Positions 51,852 to 61,343 of a DNA stretch of 64,000 nucleotides are shown piece after piece (the stretch's first letter is position 1; each line of letters begins with the position of its first letter). The position numbers and the translations under genes are program-made. The notes under the pieces are model-generated. The model had not been told where the DNA came from. It saw nothing but the letters and a program-made list of their open reading frames with translations, and made no database searches. This DNA comes from Paenimyroides aestuarii (GTDB lineage Bacteria > Bacteroidota > Bacteroidia > Flavobacteriales > Flavobacteriaceae). Location: contig NZ_CP102382.1 of assembly GCF_024628805.1 (NCBI RefSeq), positions 1,860,001 through 1,924,000 of the forward strand, written 5' to 3'.

Positions 51852-52415
51852 TTATAAAATACTTCCTATGAAATTATCGTTTTCCATGGTGCGCCAAACT
51901 TCTACATTGCTTATGAATTTGTCTTTGTAGGGTAAGCTGCGGCAATTTAATTGTATTTTAGATACTTTGTTTATATCTACCAAAAAATGATTGTCTTCCC
52001 AAAAATAGCAAAACAAAGGCGGCTGATTTCTGTGGATGGATGTGAACTTACCAAACACTTTTACGCGTTTTTTAACTTCTTGCTTTTTTAGAACTTCGAA
52101 TCCCGATTTTTCAAAATAGGTACGAATCACAATTAAAGGGTTTTCGGTTTGGTTATTTACTTTTTTATACGATTGCAAGTAAAAATCGGTCATTAATTTT
52201 TCGTTCACGTATTTGCTTGCTATGTCAAATTCAAAAACAAACAACTGTTCTTTATTAATTAAATCGCGTTTGTCAAAATCTTTTGCAAGCAATAAAATTT
52301 CGTTCACACCATTATAAAAATTATAGGAAACCAATAATTCATAATAGTTGATTTTTTTACCTTCTTTATAGTAAAACCTAGGTGAAACCTGGTTAATAGT
52401 ACCTGTTATTGTCAT
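51852..52415 (-). CDS. Hypothetical protein
   Basis: 187 residues from the second Met (MTITGTINQVSPRF); a Met 13 codons earlier is also in frame. It has no signal or membrane segment. The N-terminal ITGTINQVSPRFYYKEGK followed by alternating hydrophobic strands hints at an OB-like beta fold, with a later VFGKFTSI strand that could be a second copy. No family recognised. It lies 66 bases after the macroglobulin gene and is probably downstream on its transcript. Confidence 0.6.
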   Translation of the reverse strand: MTITGTINQVSPRFYYKEGKKINYYELLVSYNFYNGVNEILLLAKDFDKRDLINKEQLFVFEFDIASKYVNEKLMTDFYLQSYKKVNNQTENPLIVIRTYFEKSGFEVLKKQEVKKRVKVFGKFTSIHRNQPPLFCYFWEDNHFLVDINKVSKIQLNCRSLPYKDKFISNVEVWRTMENDNFIGSIL

Positions 52416-52481
52416 TAAATAATGTTCAAATGTATTTTTAGAATAATGTTTCAAAGATAGTTAATCTTGGCTTTACATGCG

Positions 52482-55400
52482 CTACATTTCATCAACTTTT
52501 ATAGTTTGCCCTGCTGTGTGAGCTGTGTGTTCGGGTGCATACATGCTTTGAATAGTTGAAATACCGCTGGTAAAATTTCCTTCGTTGTTCAATCGCACTT
52601 CATAATCAACCACATATTTGCCTTTTCTTAAATAATCAATAAAGAAATGCGTGGCAGCATCGCGTGTGGATTGATAAAAGCGCAAATTGTTTTCATATTT
52701 GTAGCCAGACAGCACATCAATCGGTTCAAAAGTTGCTGCGCGTACATCTTTAATGTGTACAAATTCCATGTCTTTTTCGGCAGCAATTTCTAATCGAATA
52801 ATTACTTTTTGGCCTAAATGCAGTTTGGTTTCGTTTGAAATTTCCTGTAATTTGTTGTCCGAATTTTCTATATAAAATTTTCTAGAAATTTTTAAAATTC
52901 CATTGTTTGCTTCTTTTACGGCACTCAAATCTTCAAAATATTGCCAATAGATGCCTCCAAAAACTGGTTTTTCGCTTTTGTTTTTGATGGATACAGCTCC
53001 AAAATCATTCGTTATTTCTTCGGATTTCCATTGATAATTTTGGTAGCCCAACAAATCATCCGACTGATTTGCAGCGGTTTCGTTGGTTTTTATGGTTTGA
53101 TTTCCTAAAGTGATAATTGCTTTGTCTGTTTTTGCTACTTCACTTGAATTTGATAACAACAAGGCATAAATGGCAGCTGTGGTTGCTTTGGTGGTGCCCC
53201 AATCTTTGTTTAATTTTTGACTGAGCAACCACGCATTTAACTTTTGAATAGTTGTTTCGTTTTGTTCAATCTCTTTAAAAGCCTCAATGATTAGTGCCTG
53301 AACTTCGGCTGCGTTGTAATAGTAATAATTTTGACTGCTGTTTTCTTTCCAATACATGCCATAGGTTTCATCGATCACCGCACTTTCGTTCAGTTGATTT
53401 AAAATTTCTTTAGCCCAATTTGTATCGCCTTTTCTGTGCGCAATTAAGGCTATTTTTGCTTTGTTTTGAAGCGATTCATGCACCCAATTTTTCTTTAGAT
53501 TGTTAAGGTTTTGATCTAATTGTTTGGATACATCGGAAGGAATTGCGAAATCTTTTGTATAATAACTTTTCACAAAAGCATAATCAATTGCAGTTTGGTT
53601 TGAAAATTCTTTCTGTTTTTTAAGTTGATCTTGCATTTTCACATCGATGAATCGGTGGGCTTTGTTCACGATATTTTTCACATCAGTTGCAAGGAAATGT
53701 TTTACACCCAATTTATCTAATTGTGCTGTTGTAACTAAGATGTGCTGGGTGATATAATCATTTTCAGATCCACCCGAAAACCATCCAAAACCACCCGAAG
53801 GATTTTGACGCTCGCCTAAGATTCTTACAATTTCGGTGGCTTCTTTTTCCAATCGATTACTATCAAAATAGGCTGCCCATTGTGCTTTTTTCTCTTCGTT
53901 TGAAATTAAATCTTTCATCCACGGAGTTTCTTGAAGCAATACGTTTTTCAAATCTTCATTTTCTTCCAATTTTGATTTAGGATTTTTCCTCCATTCCGCA
54001 ATCAATTGAACCATCGATTCGTTTTCGTTTAAAACTTTTGTGGCTAAAACATCTGCAAAGTATTTCGAAAAAATTTGCTCGTTGCAATTGTGTTGATAAT
54101 CAAACAAATAAGGCAATGACTGCATAGCTAACCAAGTAGCATTATGCGAAACTTCCACAACAAATTGATGATTTTTTAAGGTCTTTGAATCATTTCCTAG
54201 CAAATTATATAGTTTATAATCTTTATTTTGCATGCCCAGTTGCCAAATAGGTGCAGTTTCGGTAATCAATGTACGGTTGCTTAATACCGGAATAACGCTT
54301 TCTTCCCCATCGGTAAAACTTCCCGCTTTTACAGATATACGGTATTGCAAACCTTCTATTTCTTTAGGAATTTCAACCGACCAACTTACCGTATTGGCAC
54401 TTAGTCCGTTGATGGTTGTGGGAACCAACTGATCGGTTTTAATGATTTTATCTGTTAAATCTTCCCCCGTAATGGTGTTGAACAAACGCAAATAAGCGGT
54501 TGCTTGTAAGGGCAAACTGGTGGTGTTGCTTACACGAGCTTTTAGAACAACCACATCGGTTTCACGTACAAAACGAGGCATATTGGGTTGTATCATTACA
54601 TCTTTTTGAGTGCGGGTAAGCAGTTCTGTATAAATTGTTTCTGCTTTATTGTTGTGTGCTACACCTCTAAATTTCCATTCGGTTAAAGCTTCTGGGGCTT
54701 TGAAAGTAATCTCCACACTGCCGTTTTTATCGGTTTTTAAATGAGGATAGAAAAAGGCCGTTTCGCTTAAATTTTTTCGTAGTGGAACTTCTAAGTGAGC
54801 TGCGGCTTCTTGTGCTTTTTTGGTGGTAATGATAATTACACCGTTTGCACCCCGATTGCCGTAAATAGCCGTTGCTCCCGCATCTTTTAGAACAGTTACA
54901 TCATAAATATCGCTTTGCATTAAACTTAATTGCTCAGTACTTACAGGAACGCCGTCTAAAATAACCAAAGGCTTATTGGAATTATCATTAATAGAGCCAA
55001 TGCCGCGTAATGTTACTTTATCTGTTGCTCCTGGTTGTCCTGTACCAGTAGAAATATTTAAACCGGGGACTTGTCCTTGCAATGTTTGTATGAAACTAGC
55101 ATTTGGACGACCTTCAATTGTTTTTGATGTGACAGTAAATCTTTCACCACTTCCTGAACCCTTATTACTTTTTAAAGCACCACCAATTAAACTACCCGAA
55201 TCTTTAAAGTCACCATCAATACTTTCTTCTAAAGAAACATTTATTGAAAGTTCATTATTAGAATAAACTCCTGGAAGATTTTTTAATACTTCTTCCACAA
55301 ATTTAATTTCTTTTTCTTTTGAATAGGAATCATCAACTTTCAAATGGCTATAAATTCGGTTTAAACGGTATAATTGATAGATTTGGTTTGAAAAATCATC

Positions 55401-58400
55401 GATCACCGCTTGTGTAATTGGTTCGTTGGTTGGTTCCAAATAAACAACTGTAAAATGCTCTTTTAGTTGTAGTCGTGCTTGTTTAAAACCTAAGGCAGTA
55501 ATGGCTATTGGTTGGGATTTTTCGCCCCACACTCTTCCAAAACCTTCCGCGTTGGTATGGAATTCGTTGGCGTTTATTATATTGTAAATAAGGGCATTGC
55601 TTATGGTTTGCTGGGTAACTGCATGGCGCACTTCGATTTGATAATAACTGCTTTTTTCGTTAAAATAATCAGTAGGCAACTCTTCTAAATAGTTCGTATC
55701 CATCCAATCGCTAAAGCTGTAGCCAAAATAATTGAATTGGTTATTATAGAAAGATTGCGTGTAATAAAAATTGGTTTGCAAGCCATAAAAATTGTTCGTA
55801 ACCAACCGTTTTGTGTTGATTTTACCAAAATCTACAGAAATTGATTTTTCAAAAAGCTCCACATATGTGTCCCAATTTCTATTGTGCAACATATCCAAAG
55901 AAGCATCATACATACTGGCTAAAAACTCGCCTTGTAGTGGTTTTTTGCTTTGTTCAGAAAGTAATTTTAATTTCCACTGATATTCACTACCAGGAATTAA
56001 CTTGTTGTTCCAAACTTCCCATTGAGCAACAAAATTTTCGGAAGTTTTTTGTTGTTGCGGAAGGAGATAACTTTCTTCACCATTAAACATTAAATGCTCT
56101 TTTGCAAAATACCATTGATAAGCTATCTTAGTGTTTTCGTTACTATTTGCCAACGGAATTTTCAGTATTTGTGTGCCTTTTGCAATCGGGAATACTTTGG
56201 TTTTTAGCTTTGCATCGGTATCAAGAATTTCTAAATAAAGCGTGGTATGTTCATAAGCCGTGTGTACTTGCAAAACTAGCTCTTTAGCCGATGATGTTTG
56301 ATGTGTTGTTACCTTAAAAGCTTCGTTGGATGCTAATTTTTCGTTGGCATTTATTATTTCGATAGTAGTGGAAGTGGTTAAAGGCAACTTCGATTTTTCA
56401 TCAATGATTTCAAAAACAACTTTATAGGAGCCTGTTTGCCAATTCGTGATATCGTGGATGAATTTTTTATCTTTTTGTGTGGTGTAATTTCCTTCATAAA
56501 CCAATTCTTCGTTGGTAAATTTTTGATCTGCTTCATTATAGGCTTCATAAGGGAATAGTGCACGAAATGTTTCTTCATCTATGGAATTCATTTCGGGTAC
56601 TTGCCACGAACGCTGCATATAAAAACGATTTGGAGGTAAGGTTTTAAAGATTTTAACGGTTCCGTTTACCGATACATCATCACCGTTTTGAGTGAATGAA
56701 GTTACATTCAAATTAATTTTTTCGTTGGTCGCTAAATTATTTTTTCCGTAAACGGCAATGCGTGTTGCATAGTTAGCTACAAAAAAGTTCCCACGATTTC
56801 CGCGAACTTCGCCTGCGTTGTCGGTAACTTCAAAATGATAATCTACCGAAAATTTTATGTGTTCTTTTTTAATCGTATCGGTTTTCGATTGCGATGGAAT
56901 AACAAATTTGTAATTAAAAGCACCCGAAGCATCGGTTTGTATAGTATCTTTCTTTACAAAATAATCGCGGTACTCATAGCCACCTGCATTAATTGATACA
57001 ATGACTTGCGCATTGGCAACCGAGCCACCCGCCAAACTTTTTGCCCGACCAACCAATTCTATTTCTTCATTAAAATAAATGTTTTTCTTGATTTCATCAA
57101 CCTGCACATCAAATGTGGGGCGTTTGTATTCTTCTACTTTGAAATATAAATTTTTACTGTTTAAATTATTATCGTCCCAAAAACTTTCTTCATCAGTACC
57201 TGAATAGTCGTCTAATTCTTCTATATCAATCTCAAAATCGCCAGTCAAAATATTTTTAGGCAATCTAAAAGTTCCGCTAAACGAGCCCATATCGTTTGTG
57301 GTAACGGTTCTGGTTTCCAGCTCATCGCTATTGTCATCACTTATTATCAATTGAACCGATTTGTTTTTAACCACTTCGTTACCACTTTCTTTGGTTTGAT
57401 ACAAAATCCCTTTGAATTGCACCTCTTGCCCTGGGCGATAAATAGATCGATCGGTATAAAACAATGCTTCAACATATTCACGGCTTCGATTGGTGTAGTG
57501 AGAAACATATTGCTTATTCCAATCTTCATAAACCGTTGTTTGATAGGTTTCGTTAGCAAGAAAAACCTGAACATGGAAAACTCTCGTGGTATTTTCAGTT
57601 TTTGTAAACAAAACCGTTCCGTTTTCATTAGTTGTGAAACGTTGTGCATTTATGGTTACTGCAGCGTTTGGATACGGTTTACCAGTTTTAGGATGCACAA
57701 AGTAAAACAAAATGTGCCCATAATCTTTATCGTATAAGCTTTCTTGGCTAATACTTTTATTAAAAACCATTACGTTGGAAACTTTGAACGTGTTGTATTG
57801 CACGTTTTGAGGAATGGTTAAATCGTTTTCATTTTGATAAGCTACCAATAAATAATTGCCTAACGGAAGTTGTTTACCTAAAATTTCGGTTGATGTACTA
57901 AAATATTGTACACCTTCTGGCAAATCAATAGTCATTGTTGCCACAGGTTGATGCGTGGTAGTAATAACCTTATAAATGCTATCGTTTATTTGTTTGGGAA
58001 ATTTTTTAATATCGTAATAAGCAAGGTGTAGCTTTGGCAGATTTTTATAATTTATGAGATACTTTACCGGTTCGTTTTCATACACCTCATTAAGCAACGA
58101 AATAGTAAAAGCCGTTTGTTTTACGGTGTTTTCTAAAGCAACCGCTTTATCTAAAACGTCGTTTTTGGTTGTTTGTTTTCTAATTTCGTTTGTTAACTGT
58201 AATGCTTTTTCATAATAATCTTTATGGTCGTTTTTATTCGCTCTGCGTACAAAAAATGTTGCTTGTTCTAATTTGAATCGATTTTTATAGAATTCGGTTT
58301 TCAGGTTTTTACCCAAATCATTCATTTGATCAAAGCTTTCAATGTATTGTGCATTCTTTGTAAATCGTAGAAATTTAACTTTATCTAAATTAAAATCGTC

Positions 58401-59171
58401 GTTTGTTTTGGTGTAGAAATCTTCTAATTGTTGAAAAAGTTCGATGCTTTTTTTAGAAAATAATTCGCGAATATCACTCGATGGTTCTATAATGATTTTC
58501 GCTGATTTAAATTGATCCGAGAAATCACTGATTTTCATTACATCATCAAAACGCAAATTATAATAAGCAGTTTCATATTCCGTTATAAAATTTAGCGCAA
58601 AAAACTCAAAAACAGTTTGGTTTAAATTGGCATCGATAAAATCATAATCAATCAAAGGTTTTATTTGATGCACCTTGGTTTCTTTCAACAATTTTTCATT
58701 TTGAAACAATAAGTCAATTTGTTCGTTCAACACTTGTTTATAATGTTCTGCAGACCATTTTTCAATGTCATCAGGAAGTATTTCGGTGGTGTTTTTTATG
58801 TGTGAATTTAGATAATAGTTGTAGGAACTATTAAGTTCATTAGCAATTGTCTTAATATAATACCAGCGATTTATTTCTTTATAAATACCCTTGCTGGTGT
58901 TCATTTCTACGGTAATGTCGTTTAAAATATCTTGAGTGGAAACCTCTGCAAGTTGGGTTTTAAACTTTAAAGTATAAATAAACGCTTTTGTTTTTTCGGC
59001 TTCGTTTTTTTTGCGATGCGCTTTTTTGTAAAGATGCTGAACCGCTTCATAGGCAGTTTTGTAACTTCCTTTTTTCTCTAATTCATAAACTTTTTGCCAA
59101 TCTTTAGAAAAATCTTGTGCAAACAAAAACGTGCTGAACAAAAAAGACAGAAGTGTGAAAAAATATTTCAT
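52482..59171 (-). CDS. Alpha-2-macroglobulin family protein with a TonB-receptor plug insert
   Basis: 2229 residues from the ATG at 59171 (signal peptide to residue 19, ending LFAQ). The MG2-type YTDRSIYRPGQEVQF is near 570, and the A2M core TEWKFRGVAHNNKAETIYTE is near 1495. The thioester domain keeps CNEQ (CxEQ) near 1695, so covalent trapping of proteases looks possible. Between about 1290 and 1460 sits a TonB-dependent receptor plug-like block: LPGVYSNNELS, then LQGQVPGLNI, VTLRGIGSI, PLVILDGVPV and GANGVIIITTKK. Such insertion has been seen in Bacteroidota; function is unknown. Possible role: trapping foreign proteases, perhaps linked to an outer-membrane partner. Confidence 0.92.
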   Translation of the reverse strand: MKYFFTLLSFLFSTFLFAQDFSKDWQKVYELEKKGSYKTAYEAVQHLYKKAHRKKNEAEKTKAFIYTLKFKTQLAEVSTQDILNDITVEMNTSKGIYKEINRWYYIKTIANELNSSYNYYLNSHIKNTTEILPDDIEKWSAEHYKQVLNEQIDLLFQNEKLLKETKVHQIKPLIDYDFIDANLNQTVFEFFALNFITEYETAYYNLRFDDVMKISDFSDQFKSAKIIIEPSSDIRELFSKKSIELFQQLEDFYTKTNDDFNLDKVKFLRFTKNAQYIESFDQMNDLGKNLKTEFYKNRFKLEQATFFVRRANKNDHKDYYEKALQLTNEIRKQTTKNDVLDKAVALENTVKQTAFTISLLNEVYENEPVKYLINYKNLPKLHLAYYDIKKFPKQINDSIYKVITTTHQPVATMTIDLPEGVQYFSTSTEILGKQLPLGNYLLVAYQNENDLTIPQNVQYNTFKVSNVMVFNKSISQESLYDKDYGHILFYFVHPKTGKPYPNAAVTINAQRFTTNENGTVLFTKTENTTRVFHVQVFLANETYQTTVYEDWNKQYVSHYTNRSREYVEALFYTDRSIYRPGQEVQFKGILYQTKESGNEVVKNKSVQLIISDDNSDELETRTVTTNDMGSFSGTFRLPKNILTGDFEIDIEELDDYSGTDEESFWDDNNLNSKNLYFKVEEYKRPTFDVQVDEIKKNIYFNEEIELVGRAKSLAGGSVANAQVIVSINAGGYEYRDYFVKKDTIQTDASGAFNYKFVIPSQSKTDTIKKEHIKFSVDYHFEVTDNAGEVRGNRGNFFVANYATRIAVYGKNNLATNEKINLNVTSFTQNGDDVSVNGTVKIFKTLPPNRFYMQRSWQVPEMNSIDEETFRALFPYEAYNEADQKFTNEELVYEGNYTTQKDKKFIHDITNWQTGSYKVVFEIIDEKSKLPLTTSTTIEIINANEKLASNEAFKVTTHQTSSAKELVLQVHTAYEHTTLYLEILDTDAKLKTKVFPIAKGTQILKIPLANSNENTKIAYQWYFAKEHLMFNGEESYLLPQQQKTSENFVAQWEVWNNKLIPGSEYQWKLKLLSEQSKKPLQGEFLASMYDASLDMLHNRNWDTYVELFEKSISVDFGKINTKRLVTNNFYGLQTNFYYTQSFYNNQFNYFGYSFSDWMDTNYLEELPTDYFNEKSSYYQIEVRHAVTQQTISNALIYNIINANEFHTNAEGFGRVWGEKSQPIAITALGFKQARLQLKEHFTVVYLEPTNEPITQAVIDDFSNQIYQLYRLNRIYSHLKVDDSYSKEKEIKFVEEVLKNLPGVYSNNELSINVSLEESIDGDFKDSGSLIGGALKSNKGSGSGERFTVTSKTIEGRPNASFIQTLQGQVPGLNISTGTGQPGATDKVTLRGIGSINDNSNKPLVILDGVPVSTEQLSLMQSDIYDVTVLKDAGATAIYGNRGANGVIIITTKKAQEAAAHLEVPLRKNLSETAFFYPHLKTDKNGSVEITFKAPEALTEWKFRGVAHNNKAETIYTELLTRTQKDVMIQPNMPRFVRETDVVVLKARVSNTTSLPLQATAYLRLFNTITGEDLTDKIIKTDQLVPTTINGLSANTVSWSVEIPKEIEGLQYRISVKAGSFTDGEESVIPVLSNRTLITETAPIWQLGMQNKDYKLYNLLGNDSKTLKNHQFVVEVSHNATWLAMQSLPYLFDYQHNCNEQIFSKYFADVLATKVLNENESMVQLIAEWRKNPKSKLEENEDLKNVLLQETPWMKDLISNEEKKAQWAAYFDSNRLEKEATEIVRILGERQNPSGGFGWFSGGSENDYITQHILVTTAQLDKLGVKHFLATDVKNIVNKAHRFIDVKMQDQLKKQKEFSNQTAIDYAFVKSYYTKDFAIPSDVSKQLDQNLNNLKKNWVHESLQNKAKIALIAHRKGDTNWAKEILNQLNESAVIDETYGMYWKENSSQNYYYYNAAEVQALIIEAFKEIEQNETTIQKLNAWLLSQKLNKDWGTTKATTAAIYALLLSNSSEVAKTDKAIITLGNQTIKTNETAANQSDDLLGYQNYQWKSEEITNDFGAVSIKNKSEKPVFGGIYWQYFEDLSAVKEANNGILKISRKFYIENSDNKLQEISNETKLHLGQKVIIRLEIAAEKDMEFVHIKDVRAATFEPIDVLSGYKYENNLRFYQSTRDAATHFFIDYLRKGKYVVDYEVRLNNEGNFTSGISTIQSMYAPEHTAHTAGQTIKVDEM

Positions 59172-59249
59172 AAATGTGTTGTATAAAAATAGGCTGTTAA
59201 AATACGTTTTTTTGTCAAAATATTTGTACAATTCTTTTATGTATTATAA

Positions 59250-60165
59250 GAAGTGATTTAAACTTATTTTGTAAATAATAAAGGGTTGACGAAATTTGTG
59301 TTGCAAAACATATTCATTTCAAAATCAACCCTTATGTACAGTGTACTGAACAAAGATATAATAAAAAAAGAAATAGTACCTTATTTGCCATTAGCAAAAC
59401 GAGGTTTTCAGGCAACAGTTCCTTTGGAAGAAATAGTAAATGCTGTACTTTACAAACTTAAAACAGGAGTTCAATGGCATCAACTTCCAGTTAAGGCATT
59501 ATTTGAAGAAAATGTATTAAGTTGGGAATCGGTTTATTATCATTATCGAAAATGGTGTAAGGCAGATATTTTAAAAAAAATCTGGACAAGCATTTTAGAA
59601 AAAAACAAATCAAAATTAGACCTTTCGAATGTAGATTTTGATGGTAGTCATACCTCTGCAATTAGGGGTGGTGAAGAAGTAGAATATCAAGGTAGAAAGA
59701 AACGTAAAACCACTAACTCATTGTATTTAAGTGATAAACAAGGAATTCCATTAGCCATTTCAGAACCTGTAGCTGGTAACCATAACGATCTTTTTAACAT
59801 AGAAGTTCAGTTTGAAGTGATAACGGGAACTTTAGAGCAAGCAAAAATTCCAGTTGAAGGACTTTTTTTAAATGCTGATGCGGGCTTTGATTCTAAAGAA
59901 TTTAGGTTGTGTTGTGAGAAAAAAGAAATACATGCAAATATTTGTTTCAATAAAAGAAATGGCGATACAGATAGAGATGAATATTTTGACCAAGAACTTT
60001 ATAATGAGAGATATAAAATAGAAAGAACAAATGCTTGGATGGATAGTTTTAGATCCATATTAAATAGATTCGACACAACAGTTACAAGTTGGCTAGGCTT
60101 TAATTATTTAGCATTCATCGTAATTGCTCTAAGAAAATTTAATAAAATAAAAGTTTAAATCACTT
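59250..60165 (+). mobile_element. Insertion sequence, IS5 family, intact
   Basis: 916 bases. Perfect 16-bp terminal inverted repeats GAAGTGATTTAAACTT (59250-59265; complement 60150-60165), flanked on both sides by TAA (59247-59249 and 60166-60168) as a 3-base target duplication, matching the IS1031-like branch. One transposase gene fills it. It is inserted 79 bases upstream of the macroglobulin start. Confidence 0.93.
59334..60158 (+). CDS. IS5-family transposase
   Basis: 274 residues from the ATG at 59334. The N-terminal part (PLEEIVNAVLYKLKTGVQWHQLP) and the DDE motifs are intact: DFDGSHT, LNADAGFD and YKIERTNAWMDSF. It appears functional. The stop codon lies within the right inverted repeat. 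Confidence 0.95.
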   Translation: MYSVLNKDIIKKEIVPYLPLAKRGFQATVPLEEIVNAVLYKLKTGVQWHQLPVKALFEENVLSWESVYYHYRKWCKADILKKIWTSILEKNKSKLDLSNVDFDGSHTSAIRGGEEVEYQGRKKRKTTNSLYLSDKQGIPLAISEPVAGNHNDLFNIEVQFEVITGTLEQAKIPVEGLFLNADAGFDSKEFRLCCEKKEIHANICFNKRNGDTDRDEYFDQELYNERYKIERTNAWMDSFRSILNRFDTTVTSWLGFNYLAFIVIALRKFNKIKV

Positions 60166-60197
60166 CTAAATTTAATTTTTAAAACATAAAATAAAAT

Positions 60198-60602
60198 ATG
60201 AAGAATTTTTTTTTGTTTATTTTTCTAAGCTTACTATTAAGCTGTAAGAAAGATGATAGTATTTTAAAATACAATCAAGCAACAAATAATATTGAGCTCA
60301 CAGATAAGGATTACGTTATTTTAGCTTTTGATGTATTAAATACATCAAAAAAAGAAATTGAAAAAAAGGAAGTTTCTATAGAATTCAGAAACGAAAGTAA
60401 GATAAATCTTAACTTAGACAGTATTTTTATTCAAAATCCTAACTTCAATTTTAAAAGTAGTGCTTATGAAATGAGAGTTCTTTTACAGAAAGTTAATTTT
60501 AAAGATTCATTAGTTAGTGATACAGAAAAATATAAGATAATGACTTTATCATCTACTGAATTAAATAGTGGACAAACAAGTTTTAAAGAACTTTTAAAAT
60601 AG
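60198..60602 (+). CDS. Small hypothetical lipoprotein
   Basis: 134 residues. The N-terminal signal has lipobox LLSC at about residue 18. The body is polar and lysine-rich with no recognised motif. It starts 32 bases right of the IS5 element, so its original upstream region has been displaced by the insertion. It has its own terminator. Confidence 0.65.
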   Translation: MKNFFLFIFLSLLLSCKKDDSILKYNQATNNIELTDKDYVILAFDVLNTSKKEIEKKEVSIEFRNESKINLNLDSIFIQNPNFNFKSSAYEMRVLLQKVNFKDSLVSDTEKYKIMTLSSTELNSGQTSFKELLK

Positions 60603-60605
60603 TAA

Positions 60606-60634
60606 GAAAGGCATCGAATTTCTCGATGCCTTTT
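60606..60634. terminator. Intrinsic terminator
   Basis: AAAGGCATCGA/TCGATGCCTTTT hairpin. Confidence 0.85.
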
Positions 60635-60657
60635 CAGTTAATAAACTAATTAGTTAT

Positions 60658-61182
60658 TTATTTTTCCGGACGCAATTTATTGCTAAATGTAATTTTATAA
60701 GGTTTTTCGGTGTTTATATCGCCTTTCATCACATAAATAAACTTGTGTTTTGTTGCTTTATCGGTATTTATATAAATGGTTTTCTGAGTTGCTTTGTCGT
60801 AAATACTGGTAATTTCGGTATTCACAATGCGCATGTTTTTTGCTAAACCAGTACTTTTTTCGGTGAAAACCATTCCTTTATACAACGTACTATTGTTGTT
60901 TTTTACCACCATTTCTTCGCCTGTAAATCCTTGTGTAAAGAACAAAATAGAATATTCTTTTGCAGTAGCGTCATACATTTCCAAGAACTTTTGTTGGGTG
61001 CTTGCACTCACTGCTCTAAAATCATTTCTTATTTGTTCGGTATAAAAAATGGCTTCTTTTTCCTTTTTAATCAATTCGGGTTTTTCGTTGGTCGTAGCGG
61101 TATCGATGTTTTTTTTCTTAGCAGTTTTGCACGATACCATACCCAAAACGCATGTAATAAAAATTAATTTGCTGTATTTCAT
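60658..61182 (-). CDS. Hypothetical lipoprotein
   Basis: 174 residues. Lipobox VSC after a short signal, then a lysine-rich linker. The middle carries ILFFTQGFTGEEMVVKNNN and VMKGDINTEKPYKITFSNKLRP at the end, suggesting a small beta-structured domain. Not recognised. It is transcribed away from the flavoprotein gene, with a shared divergent region. Confidence 0.7.
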   Translation of the reverse strand: MKYSKLIFITCVLGMVSCKTAKKKNIDTATTNEKPELIKKEKEAIFYTEQIRNDFRAVSASTQQKFLEMYDATAKEYSILFFTQGFTGEEMVVKNNNSTLYKGMVFTEKSTGLAKNMRIVNTEITSIYDKATQKTIYINTDKATKHKFIYVMKGDINTEKPYKITFSNKLRPEK

Positions 61183-61215
61183 AATAAAATTTTATCGCAA
61201 GGTAGCTTGATTCAC

Positions 61216-61223
61216 TATCTTTG
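61216..61223 (+). promoter_or_regulatory. Promoter -7 element for the BaiN-like gene
   Basis: TATCTTTG matches TAnnTTTG; start codon 120 bases further, giving a longish leader. Confidence 0.4.
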
Positions 61224-61343
61224 CAAGATACAAATTTCAAAGCATAAACCATTCAAAAAAACCTATACAAATTATTTTTTAGGCTCTTTAGGAAGGTTTC
61301 ATCTTTTTAAATCCACAATTTGTGGAACATATTGTAGAATATT

